DNA from: Azospirillum brasilense | Lineage (GTDB): Bacteria > Pseudomonadota > Alphaproteobacteria > Azospirillales > Azospirillaceae | Assembly (NCBI RefSeq): GCF_001315015.1 | Contig: NZ_CP012914.1 | Span: 620,001-684,000, forward strand | DNA: 64,000 nt | Reading direction: 5' to 3' | Part shown: positions 8,836 through 18,553 of the stretch, piece by piece | How the letters are laid out: the number at the start of each line of letters is the position of its first letter | Numbering within the stretch: the stretch's first letter is position 1 | Notes under the pieces: model-generated | The model's database searches: none | The model's input: only the letters and a program-made list of their open reading frames with translations | What the model was told of the DNA's origin: nothing | Position numbers and translations under genes: made by a program

Positions 8836-10790
8836 ACGCAGCAGTTGACCAGGTGGGTAATGAGCGAGATGCGCACGTCGTTGAGGAAATCTGCGGCTAC
8901 GTTACTGGGATTCCCCCACGGAGCTTTTTTCTGTTCGCGGGTGCTGGATCAGGAAAGACGCGCACGCTAGTCGAGGTCCTCCGCCGCATCACTGGCGTGG
9001 TCGAGCACGCCGCGGGCGGAATCTACGCCTCGAAACTGCGCGTGCGAGGCCAGTCGGTACGGGTGATTACATACACGAAAAACGCTGCGAAGGTGGTGAC
9101 GAGTCGACTCGGCGAAAATCGATTGACCGAGGTGTCCACTATTCACTCGTTCTGTTGGGACTTGGTGAAAGGCTTCGACGAAGATATCCGTGAGGCATTG
9201 ATAGCAAAGAACATGGAAGAGCTCGCTAAGGCTAAAGCCCACGCGCAGTCTAAGAAGAGAGGCGAGAGCGACACTGACCGCAGAAAATACGCGGAGTTGG
9301 AAGCCAAGGCGGAGGAACTACGGGCGATCCCCACGTTCCGTTATCACCCCGACCAAAATACGTATGGCGAAGGCGCGCTGTCGCACCAAGAGGTGCTACG
9401 CGTGGCGGCGTGGCTACTTTGCGAGCGGCCTACCTTGCAGCGCATCGTGCAGGACCGGCATCCGCTCCTACTCATCGACGAATCGCAGGACACGATGAGG
9501 GGCGTGCTGGATGCCCTGTTTGACCTCACGACGATTCGCCCTGGCCATTTCACGCTTGGATTGCTCGGCGACCACCGTCAGCGCATCTACCCCGATGGTC
9601 ACGTGGACTTGCCATCGCACATCCCGCCGACATGGGCGCGACCGGCGTTGCAGATGAACCATCGCAGCCGAGAGCGCATTGTCCGGCTTATCAATGCCAT
9701 TTGGGAGGCTGACATTGAAGGGCGCACGCAATCCAAGATCGGAGTGGCCCAGCATCCGCGTAGCGAAAAGCAAGGCGGCAAGGTACGAATATTCGTCGGC
9801 GATACGGCAAACACAACATCCGTAAAGTTAAGTTTTGAGGCTGACTGCGCGCGTTCCATGGCGCAGATAACGGGGGCAGAAGCGTGGAGTGCGAACCAAA
9901 AGAGCTTCAAGACGTTGGCATTAGAGCACAAGTTGGGGGCAAAGCGAGGCGATTTCTACAATATCTACTGCGGGATGGCCTTGCTCGACAAAGAAGCGGC
10001 GACGCCCGACCCCAATGGTGAGAGGATGGGACCAGCGATGGTTCGCCCCCTTCTTGGAGGGCTGCTTGAACTCGCCGAATGCGTCCGGCCAGATGGCACG
10101 CTGGACGAGTTTGCCGCTGTCGCAGTGCTACGCCGTCACAATGCCCTGACAAAGTTGCCGAGCGAACACGCTGCCCGTGCTGTGCGGCTTGCCGAGCTCT
10201 ACGAAGCGATCAGCCGCTTCGCCGTGCTGTGCCACCGTACTGAAGGCGCACAGGTCAAGCAAGTTCTGGCCCCGATTCTGGAGGCCAACGTGCTTCCTGC
10301 TGATTCCCGCCTAGTTGGAGCCTATTGGGACGAGCGCCCGCCGCCGCCAGAACCCGAACGAGAAGCCAGCGAGAGCAAGGAAGACCGTCAGCGTCGCGGG
10401 TGGCATCTCCTGATGAATGCTCCATGGGCCGAACTCGCGCGCTACCGGACATACCTCGGTGGGGAGGCGCCTTTTGCCACACACCAAGTGGTGAAGGGCT
10501 CAGAGTTCAAGCATGTCATGGTCGTCATGGATGACGAGGAGGCCGGAGGAAACCTGTTCTCCTACGATAAGCTGTTCGGTGCCGAAATACTGAGCAAAGA
10601 TGATAAGGATAACATCGCTGCGGGGAAGGAAACCACCATCGACCGCACGCTTCGTTTGCTCTATGTTACGTGCAGCCGTGCCGAAGAAAGCTTGGCGCTG
10701 GTGCTTTGGGCAAAGGACACGAATTCGGCACTGACCGCCATCAACGCGTGCGGCTGGTTTACTGCGGACGAAGTCGTAGTACTTCCGTAA
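8832..10790 (+). CDS. gajB: UvrD/Rep-like superfamily 1 helicase, GajB-like
   Basis: The start is placed at the GTG at 8832, which overlaps the stop of the nuclease gene (GTGA); this gives 652 residues beginning VNAAVDQVGNERD. Helicase motifs appear in order: Walker A FAGAGSGKT (about 35-43), motif Ia VITYTKNAAKVV, STIHSFCWDL, motif II LLIDESQD (about 213-220), motif III GLLGDHRQRIY, motif IV MNHRSRERIV, motif V THQVVKGSEFKHVMVV and motif VI LLYVTCSRAEES. This is a complete UvrD-type set, so ATP-dependent translocation is expected. Pairing with an OLD nuclease is the Gabija signature, where GajB responds to DNA ends and helps activate GajA. It is longer than usual GajB (about 490 residues). 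Confidence 0.82.
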   Translation: MNAAVDQVGNERDAHVVEEICGYVTGIPPRSFFLFAGAGSGKTRTLVEVLRRITGVVEHAAGGIYASKLRVRGQSVRVITYTKNAAKVVTSRLGENRLTEVSTIHSFCWDLVKGFDEDIREALIAKNMEELAKAKAHAQSKKRGESDTDRRKYAELEAKAEELRAIPTFRYHPDQNTYGEGALSHQEVLRVAAWLLCERPTLQRIVQDRHPLLLIDESQDTMRGVLDALFDLTTIRPGHFTLGLLGDHRQRIYPDGHVDLPSHIPPTWARPALQMNHRSRERIVRLINAIWEADIEGRTQSKIGVAQHPRSEKQGGKVRIFVGDTANTTSVKLSFEADCARSMAQITGAEAWSANQKSFKTLALEHKLGAKRGDFYNIYCGMALLDKEAATPDPNGERMGPAMVRPLLGGLLELAECVRPDGTLDEFAAVAVLRRHNALTKLPSEHAARAVRLAELYEAISRFAVLCHRTEGAQVKQVLAPILEANVLPADSRLVGAYWDERPPPPEPEREASESKEDRQRRGWHLLMNAPWAELARYRTYLGGEAPFATHQVVKGSEFKHVMVVMDDEEAGGNLFSYDKLFGAEILSKDDKDNIAAGKETTIDRTLRLLYVTCSRAEESLALVLWAKDTNSALTAINACGWFTADEVVVLP

Positions 10791-11051
10791 TCATCTGTCG
10801 CTCTGCTTTACCCGATACTCCAGGTTCAAGAGTATGAGTAATAATTTGATCAGGCTGTATAGCAATGAGCCGTGCGATATCGGTTATCGTCTCGACCCGC
10901 CTGTTCGCTATCGGGAAATCGTACGCCCCCGCTTAACGACCGCTATCGGCGTTTTGCGGTCGCGAGCGATGGTCCGCTTTGGGTCAGGAGCAGACGGAGC
11001 TGGCATTGCGATGAGAGCAACACCGCATGCGGAGCCTTCCGCCGGCTGCCG

Positions 11052-11420
11052 CTATGTGGCCGCGTGCTCTTCGATGCAATCGACGCGTTCCGGATAAAAC
11101 GCCAAATGTTCACGGATGGCGGCCACGGCGGGATAGGGAGTCTCGTAGGTCCAGACAGCGTTGATCGCGATGCGATCACCCACGCGCAGGTTGTAGTAAG
11201 TGGCATCGCCCTTGTAAGGGCAATGCGTCGTGTGCGCCGTGCGCTCGAAGGCCGTCATGTCGACATCCGCGCGGGGAATATATTGGACCACGGGCAACTT
11301 CGCCTCCGTCAGCGTCAGGGCGCGTGCCGTGTCGGCGACGACCCGGCTGGCGAAGACGACACGAATCCGATTCGGGTTGGGGATGATCGTGATGGGATGC
11401 TCGGGGCCGGGAATTTTCAC
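11052..11420 (-). CDS. DUF427 domain protein
   Basis: A 122-residue protein with the DUF427 pattern: an N-terminal PITIIPNPNRIRVVFASRVVADT strand region, YIPRADVDM, THCPYKGDATYYNL with its conserved Cys and Lys-Gly-Asp, and a terminal AIREHLAFYPERVD. Family members are small single-domain proteins of unknown function with a beta-rich fold. No signal peptide. The start ATG at 11420 is preceded on the minus strand by AAGGAG. It stands alone; the spacing to neighbours suggests no operon. Confidence 0.85.
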   Translation of the reverse strand: MKIPGPEHPITIIPNPNRIRVVFASRVVADTARALTLTEAKLPVVQYIPRADVDMTAFERTAHTTHCPYKGDATYYNLRVGDRIAINAVWTYETPYPAVAAIREHLAFYPERVDCIEEHAAT

Positions 11421-11650
11421 AGCGATACTCCTTGCTCACCGGTAGTCGCGCCGGTCATGGCGCGGCCGTCATGCCTTATACCAGCGACTCTTTATCCTGA
11501 CCCATCAGGATCAAGAGCCTCGACGGCATGGGCCGGCCGCTTGTGACCGTGGTGTCGCTGATCGGCGGCCGGCGCTTTCGCCATGCTACTCTGGGCGGCG
11601 TGACGGAGCGTTGTCCTTGTTTCACGTCCGTGCCACAGGTGGCTCCACCG

Positions 11651-12301
11651 ATGAAAGATTGGATATCAATGAGCATGCAGCCGTGGGAAGGACGTGACCG
11701 GCTGGTCGCGATCGACATCGAGACGACCGGACGGCGCCTGCCGAGCCTCCAGGACATCAGGAAGGCGCCCAAGGGCCTGCGTCAGCCCGGCATTATCATC
11801 GAAATCGGGTGTCTTGAGATCATCCGTGAGGGCGATGGCTGGAGGAAAGCGCGCAGCTGGGAGTCGCGGGTCAACCCCGACGCCCCTCTCCATCCCGACG
11901 CCATCAAGGTGCACGGCATCAAGCCCGCCGACCTGAAGGTGGCGCCCCGCTTTCCCGAGGTGGCCGACGCGCTTCTCGCCTTTCTGGGCGAGGACCTTCT
12001 GGTGGCGCATGCCTATGAGAACGAGATGGACTTCCTGAACTACGAGTTCGCGCGCTGCGGACGCGCCGCATGGGGTGCCGACACGTTCTCGGCGGACCGG
12101 TTCATCTGTACCAAGGAGATGTCGCACGCGGTCTTCCCCGGCGCTTCCGGCTCGCTCGATGCGCTGTGTGATCGGCTGTGGCTCGACCGGAGTGATCGCT
12201 TCGCCCACCATGGCGCGCTGCTCGACGCAGACCTGACGGCTGATGCCTTCGTCAAAATGGCGTTGGGAGATACCGGCCCGCGCGACGCCGTGTATGAGTG
12301 A
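11651..12301 (+). CDS. DnaQ-like DEDDh 3'-5' exonuclease
   Basis: An exonuclease of about 216 residues from the ATG at 11651; ATGs at 11669 and 11675 are alternatives. The four acidic motifs of the DEDDh family are visible: Exo I VAIDIETTG, a conserved KVHGI that usually follows in DNA polymerase epsilon-type enzymes, Exo II LLVAHAYENEMDFL and Exo III HHGALLDADLTADAF, with the final His and Asp. It resembles the catalytic domain of the polymerase III epsilon subunit but lacks extra C-terminal domains, so a stand-alone proofreading or nucleic-acid processing nuclease is likely. It is convergent with the AraC-type gene. Confidence 0.85.
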   Translation: MKDWISMSMQPWEGRDRLVAIDIETTGRRLPSLQDIRKAPKGLRQPGIIIEIGCLEIIREGDGWRKARSWESRVNPDAPLHPDAIKVHGIKPADLKVAPRFPEVADALLAFLGEDLLVAHAYENEMDFLNYEFARCGRAAWGADTFSADRFICTKEMSHAVFPGASGSLDALCDRLWLDRSDRFAHHGALLDADLTADAFVKMALGDTGPRDAVYE

Positions 12302-12568
12302 GGCACGGCGCCGGGCATCCGGATAACGTGCCGCGCGCCCTGACGGGCGGAAGGCGTCAAGGTCGCGTATCGGGGCAGCTTGCGCTGAACGGTGCTGGCT
12401 GCTCATGGCGCAGAGTCGACAGTCCGGCGCCTGGCAAACCGATCCCGCGCTGTCGGGCAAGGTGTCGCCGAACTTTACGCGCTGACAGTTGGTCAGGTCA
12501 CCCGCGAGGGCGGGCGGGACCGGCTTGTGAAAGGACCTGCCCCCCACTTGGTCCTGATCGTGCCGGTG

Positions 12569-13570
12569 CTATGATTCCGCACTGCGCGAGGCGCCGGGCG
12601 AATAGCCCATGATGCGCTTGAAGGCACGGCTGAAGGCGGCCTGCGAGCCGTAGCCGAGCCGATGCGCGGCGGTTTCGATCGGCAGACGCTCCCGGCCGAT
12701 CCACTGGGCGGCAAGCCGCATCCGCAGCTCCGTCACGTAGCGGACCGGGGTCACGCCGGTCACCTCCAGGAAGCGCTCCGCGAAGACCGAACGCGAGGCG
12801 CCCATCTCCCCGGCCAGTTCCGCCACGGTCCAGTTGCGGCCGGGATCGCGATGCAGCGCGGTGATGACGCGGCCGAGCCGCGGGTCGCGCAGGGCGTCGA
12901 TCCAGCCGCGCGCATCGCCGCAACCGCATTCGACCCAGCCCCGCACGATGGAGGCGGACACCACGTCGGCCAGCCGCGCCAGGATGCCGGCATAACCGGC
13001 GCGCTCCGCCCGCGCCTCCCGCTCCATCGCTTCCAGCATCGGCAGGATTTCGGGGTAGCGGTCGAGCAGGGTGCCGACCTGCATCACCTCGGGCATCAGG
13101 CCGACCAGCGGCTGCATGGCGCCGAGGTCGAACTCCATGCAGCCGCTGAAGATCACCGCATCCTTCGTTCGGCAGCTTTCCGGCGGGCAGGATTCGAGCG
13201 CACCGACATTGCCGCACAGCGGCGCCGTCGCGAAGCTGGCGACGTCGCGGGCCGACAGTTCCGGCGCCGACAGCAGTTCGTGCGCGCCGCCGCGCGGCAG
13301 CAGCACCGCATCGCCGGTGTCCAGCGTGAAGGTACCGCCAGCGAGCAGCCTCAGCACGACCGGCCCGCGGGCGATGAAATGGAATTGCGCCCGCCCCTCC
13401 ACCGTCCCGAAACCGATGCCGAAGGGAGGGGCGACCTGCATGCGGCGGTACTGCACGCCGGTCAGCCGCATGCCGAGCAGAAGCTCGCTGACGAGGTCGG
13501 TGGCGGGAGGGAGACGGGATGAGTCGGGCATATCCGGACTATCGATCAAACAATGCGGACGTTGTGGCAT
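12569..13570 (-). CDS. AraC-family transcriptional regulator with cupin N-terminus
   Basis: A 333-residue regulator. The N-terminal 190 residues form an AraC-binding-like (cupin_6) domain with GPVVLRLLAGGTFTLDTGD and LPRGGAHELL. The C-terminal HTH_18 domain has RNWTVAELAGEMGASRSVFAERF as first helix-turn-helix and AAHRLGYGSQAAFSRAFKRIMGYSP as second. Such regulators of the YqhC/FtrA type often sense small electrophiles or antimicrobials. It is divergent from the MFS exporter, 62 bases apart, so it probably controls that gene from the shared intergenic region. Confidence 0.88.
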   Translation of the reverse strand: MPQRPHCLIDSPDMPDSSRLPPATDLVSELLLGMRLTGVQYRRMQVAPPFGIGFGTVEGRAQFHFIARGPVVLRLLAGGTFTLDTGDAVLLPRGGAHELLSAPELSARDVASFATAPLCGNVGALESCPPESCRTKDAVIFSGCMEFDLGAMQPLVGLMPEVMQVGTLLDRYPEILPMLEAMEREARAERAGYAGILARLADVVSASIVRGWVECGCGDARGWIDALRDPRLGRVITALHRDPGRNWTVAELAGEMGASRSVFAERFLEVTGVTPVRYVTELRMRLAAQWIGRERLPIETAAHRLGYGSQAAFSRAFKRIMGYSPGASRSAES

Positions 13571-13632
13571 AGATCGTCCAGCACCTCCAATCTACTCTGC
13601 GTCGCAGCATAATCTTCCTGCGAGGACAGACC

Positions 13633-14829
13633 ATGATGGAACCTGTGAGGCAAGCCGGCGCCGCGCCGGCGGAGCCCGCCTGGGGTGCCGTCTTCTCCCT
13701 GACGCTCGGCGTATTCGGACTGGTGACGGCGGAGTTTCTACCGGCCAGCCTGCTAACGCCGATGGCGGCCGACCTGCATGTGACCGAGGCGATGGCCGGC
13801 CAGGCCGTCACCGCGACTGCCGCGGTGGCGCTGGTCGCCAGCCTGCTGATCTCCGCCGCGACCCGCCGGATCGACCGGCGCCATGTGCTGCTCGCCTTTT
13901 CGGCGTTGCTGCTGGTGTCAAACCTAGCCGTCGCCTTCGCCCCCGACCTGCTGTCGCTGCTGGTCGGGCGGGTGCTGCTGGGGGTGGCGCTCGGCGGCTT
14001 CTGGGCCATGTCGGCCGCGATCGCCATGCGGCTGGTGCCGGAGCCGATGATCCCGCGGGCCTTGTCGATGATCTTCAGCGGCGTGTCCGCCGCCACCGTC
14101 TTCGCGGCCCCGATCGGAAGCTATCTGGGCGACCTGCTCGGCTGGCGCGCAGTGTTCCTGATGGCCGGCGGGCTGGGGCTGGCGGCCTTGGTGGCGCAGG
14201 TTCTGACGCTGCCACGCATGGCGCCGAACGGCCACACCAGCCTCCGCACCCTGGGCGAGGTGATGGCGCGGCCTGGGGTCGGGATCGGCATGGTGTCGAT
14301 CATCCTGGTCTTCACCGGGCATTTCGCGCTGTTCACCTATGTCCGGCCGTTCCTGGAGACGGTGACCGGCGTCGGCGTCAGCGGCGTGTCGGGCATCCTG
14401 CTGGGCTTCGGCATGGCGAACTTCGCCGGCACCTATCTCGGCGGCGCGCTGCTGGCGCGCAGCATGCGGCTGACCCTGACGGTCATGCCGCTGACCATGG
14501 GGCTGCTCGGGCTCGGGCTGGCCGCGCTGGGCGGGTCGCCGACCGTGGCCTCGGTGCTGATCGCGCTGTGGGGCGTCGCCTTCGGCGCCGTGCCGGTGGC
14601 CTGGTCCACCTGGATCACCCGCACCGTGCCGAACGAGGCGGAAAGCGCCGGCGGTCTCTTCGTCGCGGCGGTGCAACTCGCCATCGCCACCGGTGCGGCA
14701 GTGGGCGGCGCCATCTTCGGCGTCAGCGGCGCCGGGGGGGTCTTCGGCGCCAGCGGAATCGTGCTGCTGCTGGCCGCCCTGGTCGTGCTGGGAGGCATGC
14801 GCGCGCGGGCAGTCGCTGTCGCCTCCTGA
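13633..14829 (+). CDS. MFS transporter of the DHA1 drug-efflux type
   Basis: A 398-residue protein with about 12 hydrophobic segments, the usual major facilitator size. Near the start are LTLGVFGLVTAEFLPASLL (TM1) and then RRIDRRHVLLAFSALLL (loop 2-3 positively charged motif A region). TM4-5 has GRVLLGVALGGFWAMSAA, which fits motif C-like sequence of drug:H+ antiporters such as YdhP or AraJ. It starts at ATGATG, so 13633 and 13636 are both possible. Substrate is unknown. Control by the divergent AraC-type gene is inferred from arrangement. Confidence 0.88.
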   Translation: MMEPVRQAGAAPAEPAWGAVFSLTLGVFGLVTAEFLPASLLTPMAADLHVTEAMAGQAVTATAAVALVASLLISAATRRIDRRHVLLAFSALLLVSNLAVAFAPDLLSLLVGRVLLGVALGGFWAMSAAIAMRLVPEPMIPRALSMIFSGVSAATVFAAPIGSYLGDLLGWRAVFLMAGGLGLAALVAQVLTLPRMAPNGHTSLRTLGEVMARPGVGIGMVSIILVFTGHFALFTYVRPFLETVTGVGVSGVSGILLGFGMANFAGTYLGGALLARSMRLTLTVMPLTMGLLGLGLAALGGSPTVASVLIALWGVAFGAVPVAWSTWITRTVPNEAESAGGLFVAAVQLAIATGAAVGGAIFGVSGAGGVFGASGIVLLLAALVVLGGMRARAVAVAS

Positions 14830-15130
14830 TCACCTCCGTCAGACGCCCGCGGATGGACCAGCCGCTGTCGCGCTCCGTTTCCAGGACGGTGGGCCCCCAT
14901 GCCACCAGCACCGCATCGTACCCGGAAAACCGCCTCTCGCTCAGGTCAATACCCGCGACAGCAATCCTTCGTGATTGTCGACACAAGGAAGTTTAGACCC
15001 TCGGGCTCGGTTCAGTGTTGCGGGGTAGGCGCCAAGCTCTCGGTGGTGGTTCCGTACTGCTGGGAGCGGGATTCCTTCCGCGGTCGGCGGGCCCGTTCGC
15101 TCCGCTTTATAGCAGCCAACCAACTTCAGC
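14830..15130. other. Intergenic region without clear gene
   Basis: I see no supported gene here. A short minus-strand frame (about 14840-14935) reads FSGYDAVLVAWGPTVLETER and could be a fragment of something larger, but it matches no family I can name. Confidence 0.35.
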
Positions 15131-15856
15131 TCATGGCGCAAAGCGGTCGTAAGCGACGGTCCGCATCGGGGCAAAAGCCGCTGGCGTTGGTGTGGTGAAA
15201 GGGGAACTGCTGCCCTGGAACTGAACCAAGGCCGACGGCGTCACCGGAAACGCCGACGCCGCGTAGCTCGGCGGACGCTTACGGTAAGTGGGGTCGAGGC
15301 CGATGACCACGTCCGCCGTTGCGCCGTTGGGATCGTTGCCGGTTCTCACCTCGTACGCCGCCCCTTGGTCGTAGATCGTGAGGCCGTTCGCTGTGCCCAG
15401 GCCGACGACGGTTTCCGAGCGACCGTCCATCCGTCCCTGAGCCGTTGGGGCGATGGTCACGCGCACGTCGAGGGTAATGTTGGTGGGGAGGATGTTTCCC
15501 TACGTAGCGACCGCCGCCGCCACATTGGCCTTGATGGCGGTGCTGGACGATGAGAACTGGCCGGTGGTGTCGTTGATCGAAACCGTGGATTTCAGCTGCA
15601 TGCCCAGCTCCGTTCGAAGGGCCGGATCGCCGGGCGGCCGGCGGATCGGCAGCACATAAGTGCAAAGGGGTGCAAATGTTCCTTGCTCGCGTATCGACAC
15701 GCAATCGTCAAAGTTGACGATCATGACGGTGAGTGAACCCCAGCGGAAGAGCGTCGGCGCGTCGGCAACCACCGCCAATTTGGTCGCGCGAGGGCCGGCG
15801 TGTGAACCAGCGTCCGGTCGGGACGCGGCCGTCCCGTGTTCTGGAATGGGAGGCAA
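15131..15856 (-). pseudogene. Broken gene of unknown function, in-frame amber stop
   Basis: Two consecutive minus-strand frames in the same register are separated by one TAG at 15502-15500. Upstream reads STAIKANVAAAVAT, downstream GNILPTNITLDVRVTIAPTA then YEVRTGNDPNGATADVVIG. If the stop were TGG the product would read AAVATWGNILPTN, a natural-looking sequence, so a nonsense mutation is likely. The NDPNGATADVVIGLDPTY part reminds me of the N-terminal half of large secreted metalloprotease-like proteins, but no HExxH motif is present. The true 5' end is unclear and the C-terminus looks degraded. Function unknown. Confidence 0.4.
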
Positions 15857-15962
15857 GCGCGCGGCGGCGGAGCGGTTGCATCGCCCAGCACCTCGAGTTA
15901 CCCGATCAGAGGTTTCAGAGCCTGTATGTTGAGAGCGCCGGCCATGTCTACTCGTTAACAGG

Positions 15963-16451
15963 TCACTTGTGACGTTTTCCGGTCATGCCGATCACATTGC
16001 CTGCCGACTGTGCTGCGGCGAGCTTCGCCTTCAAATCCGCGTTCTCACGACGTAGTTCCCGAATTTCTTCAAGGTATTTCTGCTGATCCGCTGCCATCGC
16101 ACGCATGGCCTGCTCGTTGTGGTCCAGACGCCGCAGTTTGCGCGCCTGGACCTGCTTGCGTGCCGCCGTCTTCGATGTGATAACACCGTGCTCGCGGAGG
16201 TTGGTCAGCCATGCCTCGACAATGTTCTTGGTTTCCTTGTGGCGCGGATTTCGAAGCGTAACCGGCCGAATGCCAGCCCTCCGACAAACCTCCGCGATGT
16301 TGAGTCGGCCCTGGTTCTCTGAATAGAGACTGCCATTAATGTATAGTTCAGCCTCGATTGTCCGAAGCATTGCCACAATACGGTCGGCTGTGTCGTGTTT
16401 GCGCAGACGCTGGAATTCGGCCAATGTCTGCCCGCCAGCATGGTCCGTCAT
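15963..16451 (-). CDS. Small coiled-coil partner of the recombinase module (TnpC/GmtX-like)
   Basis: A 162-residue soluble protein. Residues 50-85 (LNIAEVCRRAGIRPVTLRNP) look like a helix-turn-helix, and about 100-150 is a heptad-rich coiled coil (QQKYLEEIRELRRENADLKAKL). It is the last gene of a four-gene minus-strand set, overlapping the recombinase upstream by 4 bases (ATGA). Tn554 and its relatives end with a comparable small gene, tnpC, and the gamma-mobile-trio islands have GmtX. Correspondence is by position and architecture, not by traced homology. Confidence 0.6.
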   Translation of the reverse strand: MTDHAGGQTLAEFQRLRKHDTADRIVAMLRTIEAELYINGSLYSENQGRLNIAEVCRRAGIRPVTLRNPRHKETKNIVEAWLTNLREHGVITSKTAARKQVQARKLRRLDHNEQAMRAMAADQQKYLEEIRELRRENADLKAKLAAAQSAGNVIGMTGKRHK

Positions 16452-18553
16452 GACACCTCTCCCAGAAGTGCCTTGAGCGTTGTTCGCAGGTCATCGGGCA
16501 ACAAGGCAATGCGGCCGGGAGTAATGTTCGCAAGAGCGGGGTGTAATCTTCGGTCGTTCGAGAATTCTTCGAATAATTTTGGGGTTGCAGCGAACTGATC
16601 AAGTAATTGGCGTTGGTAGAATGTGCGCTGCAAGCTGGGCATTTTGCGTTCGTCCATCTTCTCCAGGATGTACCGTACAGACCTTCGGCGATCATCGATG
16701 GCCGCTGCCTCCTCCAAGCGGTGATGGCAATACGGGCTACACCGGCTGACGTCGCGGACCGTGCTTTTGCTGCATAACCCTGGTTGCGCCTCGTTTGCGA
16801 CGCAGTATATCCCCGACCTGACAACTGTCGCGTGCGGCAGGATTGTATCAATTTCCTCGTTGCTCATTATCTCAGCAAACTCTGCCACCCGCGCCGCCAC
16901 ATCGGCGGACCCTGGCTTGTCAAGATCCATTGGGTCACCGAATGCCTGCTTGGCGACGGTGTTGCGTAGCCGCACGATCTCCTTGGCGGCGGGACCGCCC
17001 AGGGTGTCCGCATTTCCGATGATCCGCCGTTTCCGCACCATCTCAGCCTCGTGCCTGACCCGCCGTGCCTGCGCAGCAAAGTCGAGGTCGGACATCATGT
17101 AGCCAATTGTGGTGTCCATTTCACGATGGCCGAGCACGTCAAACAGGACGTGATGGCCATTGTCCAGGCAAAGCCCCACTAGACGGGAAAGAGTTTCCCT
17201 GAACCGCTGAGCGTGAACGCTGCCCTCAATCTGCGATTTGATTGGGTGCTCGCCATCAAGCGACACCGCCTCACAAAAGTATTTGAGGCGATCGTGCAGG
17301 CTTACTCTTTCCTTGTCGTTGCGAGCAATCCAAAGCGACTCTCCTCCTGGCGCGAGTTCTTGCGCGAGTTTGCGCTGACGCCCGAATGCCTCCGCCGCTT
17401 GGCGCGGCAGCGGCCACTGGCGATTCATGGCGAAGGCCTCAGTTTTGAAGGTTCTGCCAGTGAGCAGCGCCAGTTCCTTGGCGTCACCGCCCCATCGGGC
17501 GGGCACAAAGTCGATGAGAGCGTCACGGGTGAGCGCCTCAAGTTCGCCAGCGCGTGCGCCGGTCGCCGCTGCAAGGATAATCCAGTTTGCGACTTGGCAG
17601 AGTCGAAGTGCTTGGTGAATTTGACCAAGAGTTCTAAGAGGCCACGCACTAAATGGCGCATTATATGTGCGTAAATTGTCGCTGCTGGGACTTCCGGTGC
17701 GCTCCTTGATAAATAAAGTCAAGCCGAATATTACGCCTCGACTAAGGTAAGTGCCCGTCCATTCAGCTAAACGCGCTTGGCGGTAAGGATCCATGTACCT
17801 GCTATCGCGGCGGCCCTGATCGTCCACCTCAATGGCGCTAATTTGTTGGTAGCATGCGAGAAAATCCTCCTGAAGCGCCGCCATGGTGAACGCCGCTTGG
17901 CACAACGTCGTAAACGACTGGTCGGAGTAGGGCTGTGTGATATTTGGATCACCGCGCCTGCGGGGGGTATGGCTCTGATGCGCCACGTCGGCCACCGGCC
18001 AATCATCGATTACTCCTGCCGCGAAGAGTGCGTTGAGGCGACTCACAAGCTTGTAGCGGCTCCAGGAAGCATCAGGCAGGACATCCTCCAGCGCAGCCGG
18101 TGATAGTGCTGCGAACAATGGATCGCCATCGGGGCAGCGCGTCGGCGCGCCTCCTTGAGGATTCTCGGCAACCGCCTTGGCCGCAGCATGGAGGGAGCGG
18201 TTCCGGCCCAACCATGTGTTCCAGTGGCCTGGCCCAAAGGGTTTGTTCGATGATCCGCGAACCGAAACCGTGAAATCGATTGCGGCGAGACGCTTCAGCC
18301 GGCGAAGCAGCGCCTGCGCACGCGGTTCTTTGCGGTGCCAGCGTGCAGGAAGGGCCTTGGTAAAGTCCAAAGACGAACACCTGTGGCCCCAACCTTTGGG
18401 CGTGGTCCATGCATCATCCGCAAGCAGCGTTCCGTTCGGCAGGATGATTAGATTGGCGATTTCGCTCCAAGGCGCGGACCACCAATTGGGTCTCGGAAGC
18501 CCAGCGCGCCAAATGTTGATATCGATGGCAACAGCGGCGTTGGTGATCGTCAT
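16448..18553 (-). CDS. Large tyrosine recombinase, third gene of module
   Basis: A 701-residue protein. The catalytic region is in the middle: TGARAGELEALTRDAL (first Arg), HAQRFRETLSRLVGL (HxxR) and VLGHREMDTTIGYMMSD (second His region and nucleophile Tyr). A C-terminal stretch after the active site carries a Cys/His cluster, GLCSKSTVRDVSRCSPYCHH, that may bind zinc. It overlaps the upstream recombinase gene by 4 bases (ATGA) and the small partner gene by 4 bases, so the set is almost certainly one operon. Function by analogy: strand exchange for insertion and excision of the island, together with its two partners. Confidence 0.78.
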   Translation of the reverse strand: MTITNAAVAIDINIWRAGLPRPNWWSAPWSEIANLIILPNGTLLADDAWTTPKGWGHRCSSLDFTKALPARWHRKEPRAQALLRRLKRLAAIDFTVSVRGSSNKPFGPGHWNTWLGRNRSLHAAAKAVAENPQGGAPTRCPDGDPLFAALSPAALEDVLPDASWSRYKLVSRLNALFAAGVIDDWPVADVAHQSHTPRRRGDPNITQPYSDQSFTTLCQAAFTMAALQEDFLACYQQISAIEVDDQGRRDSRYMDPYRQARLAEWTGTYLSRGVIFGLTLFIKERTGSPSSDNLRTYNAPFSAWPLRTLGQIHQALRLCQVANWIILAAATGARAGELEALTRDALIDFVPARWGGDAKELALLTGRTFKTEAFAMNRQWPLPRQAAEAFGRQRKLAQELAPGGESLWIARNDKERVSLHDRLKYFCEAVSLDGEHPIKSQIEGSVHAQRFRETLSRLVGLCLDNGHHVLFDVLGHREMDTTIGYMMSDLDFAAQARRVRHEAEMVRKRRIIGNADTLGGPAAKEIVRLRNTVAKQAFGDPMDLDKPGSADVAARVAEFAEIMSNEEIDTILPHATVVRSGIYCVANEAQPGLCSKSTVRDVSRCSPYCHHRLEEAAAIDDRRRSVRYILEKMDERKMPSLQRTFYQRQLLDQFAATPKLFEEFSNDRRLHPALANITPGRIALLPDDLRTTLKALLGEVS

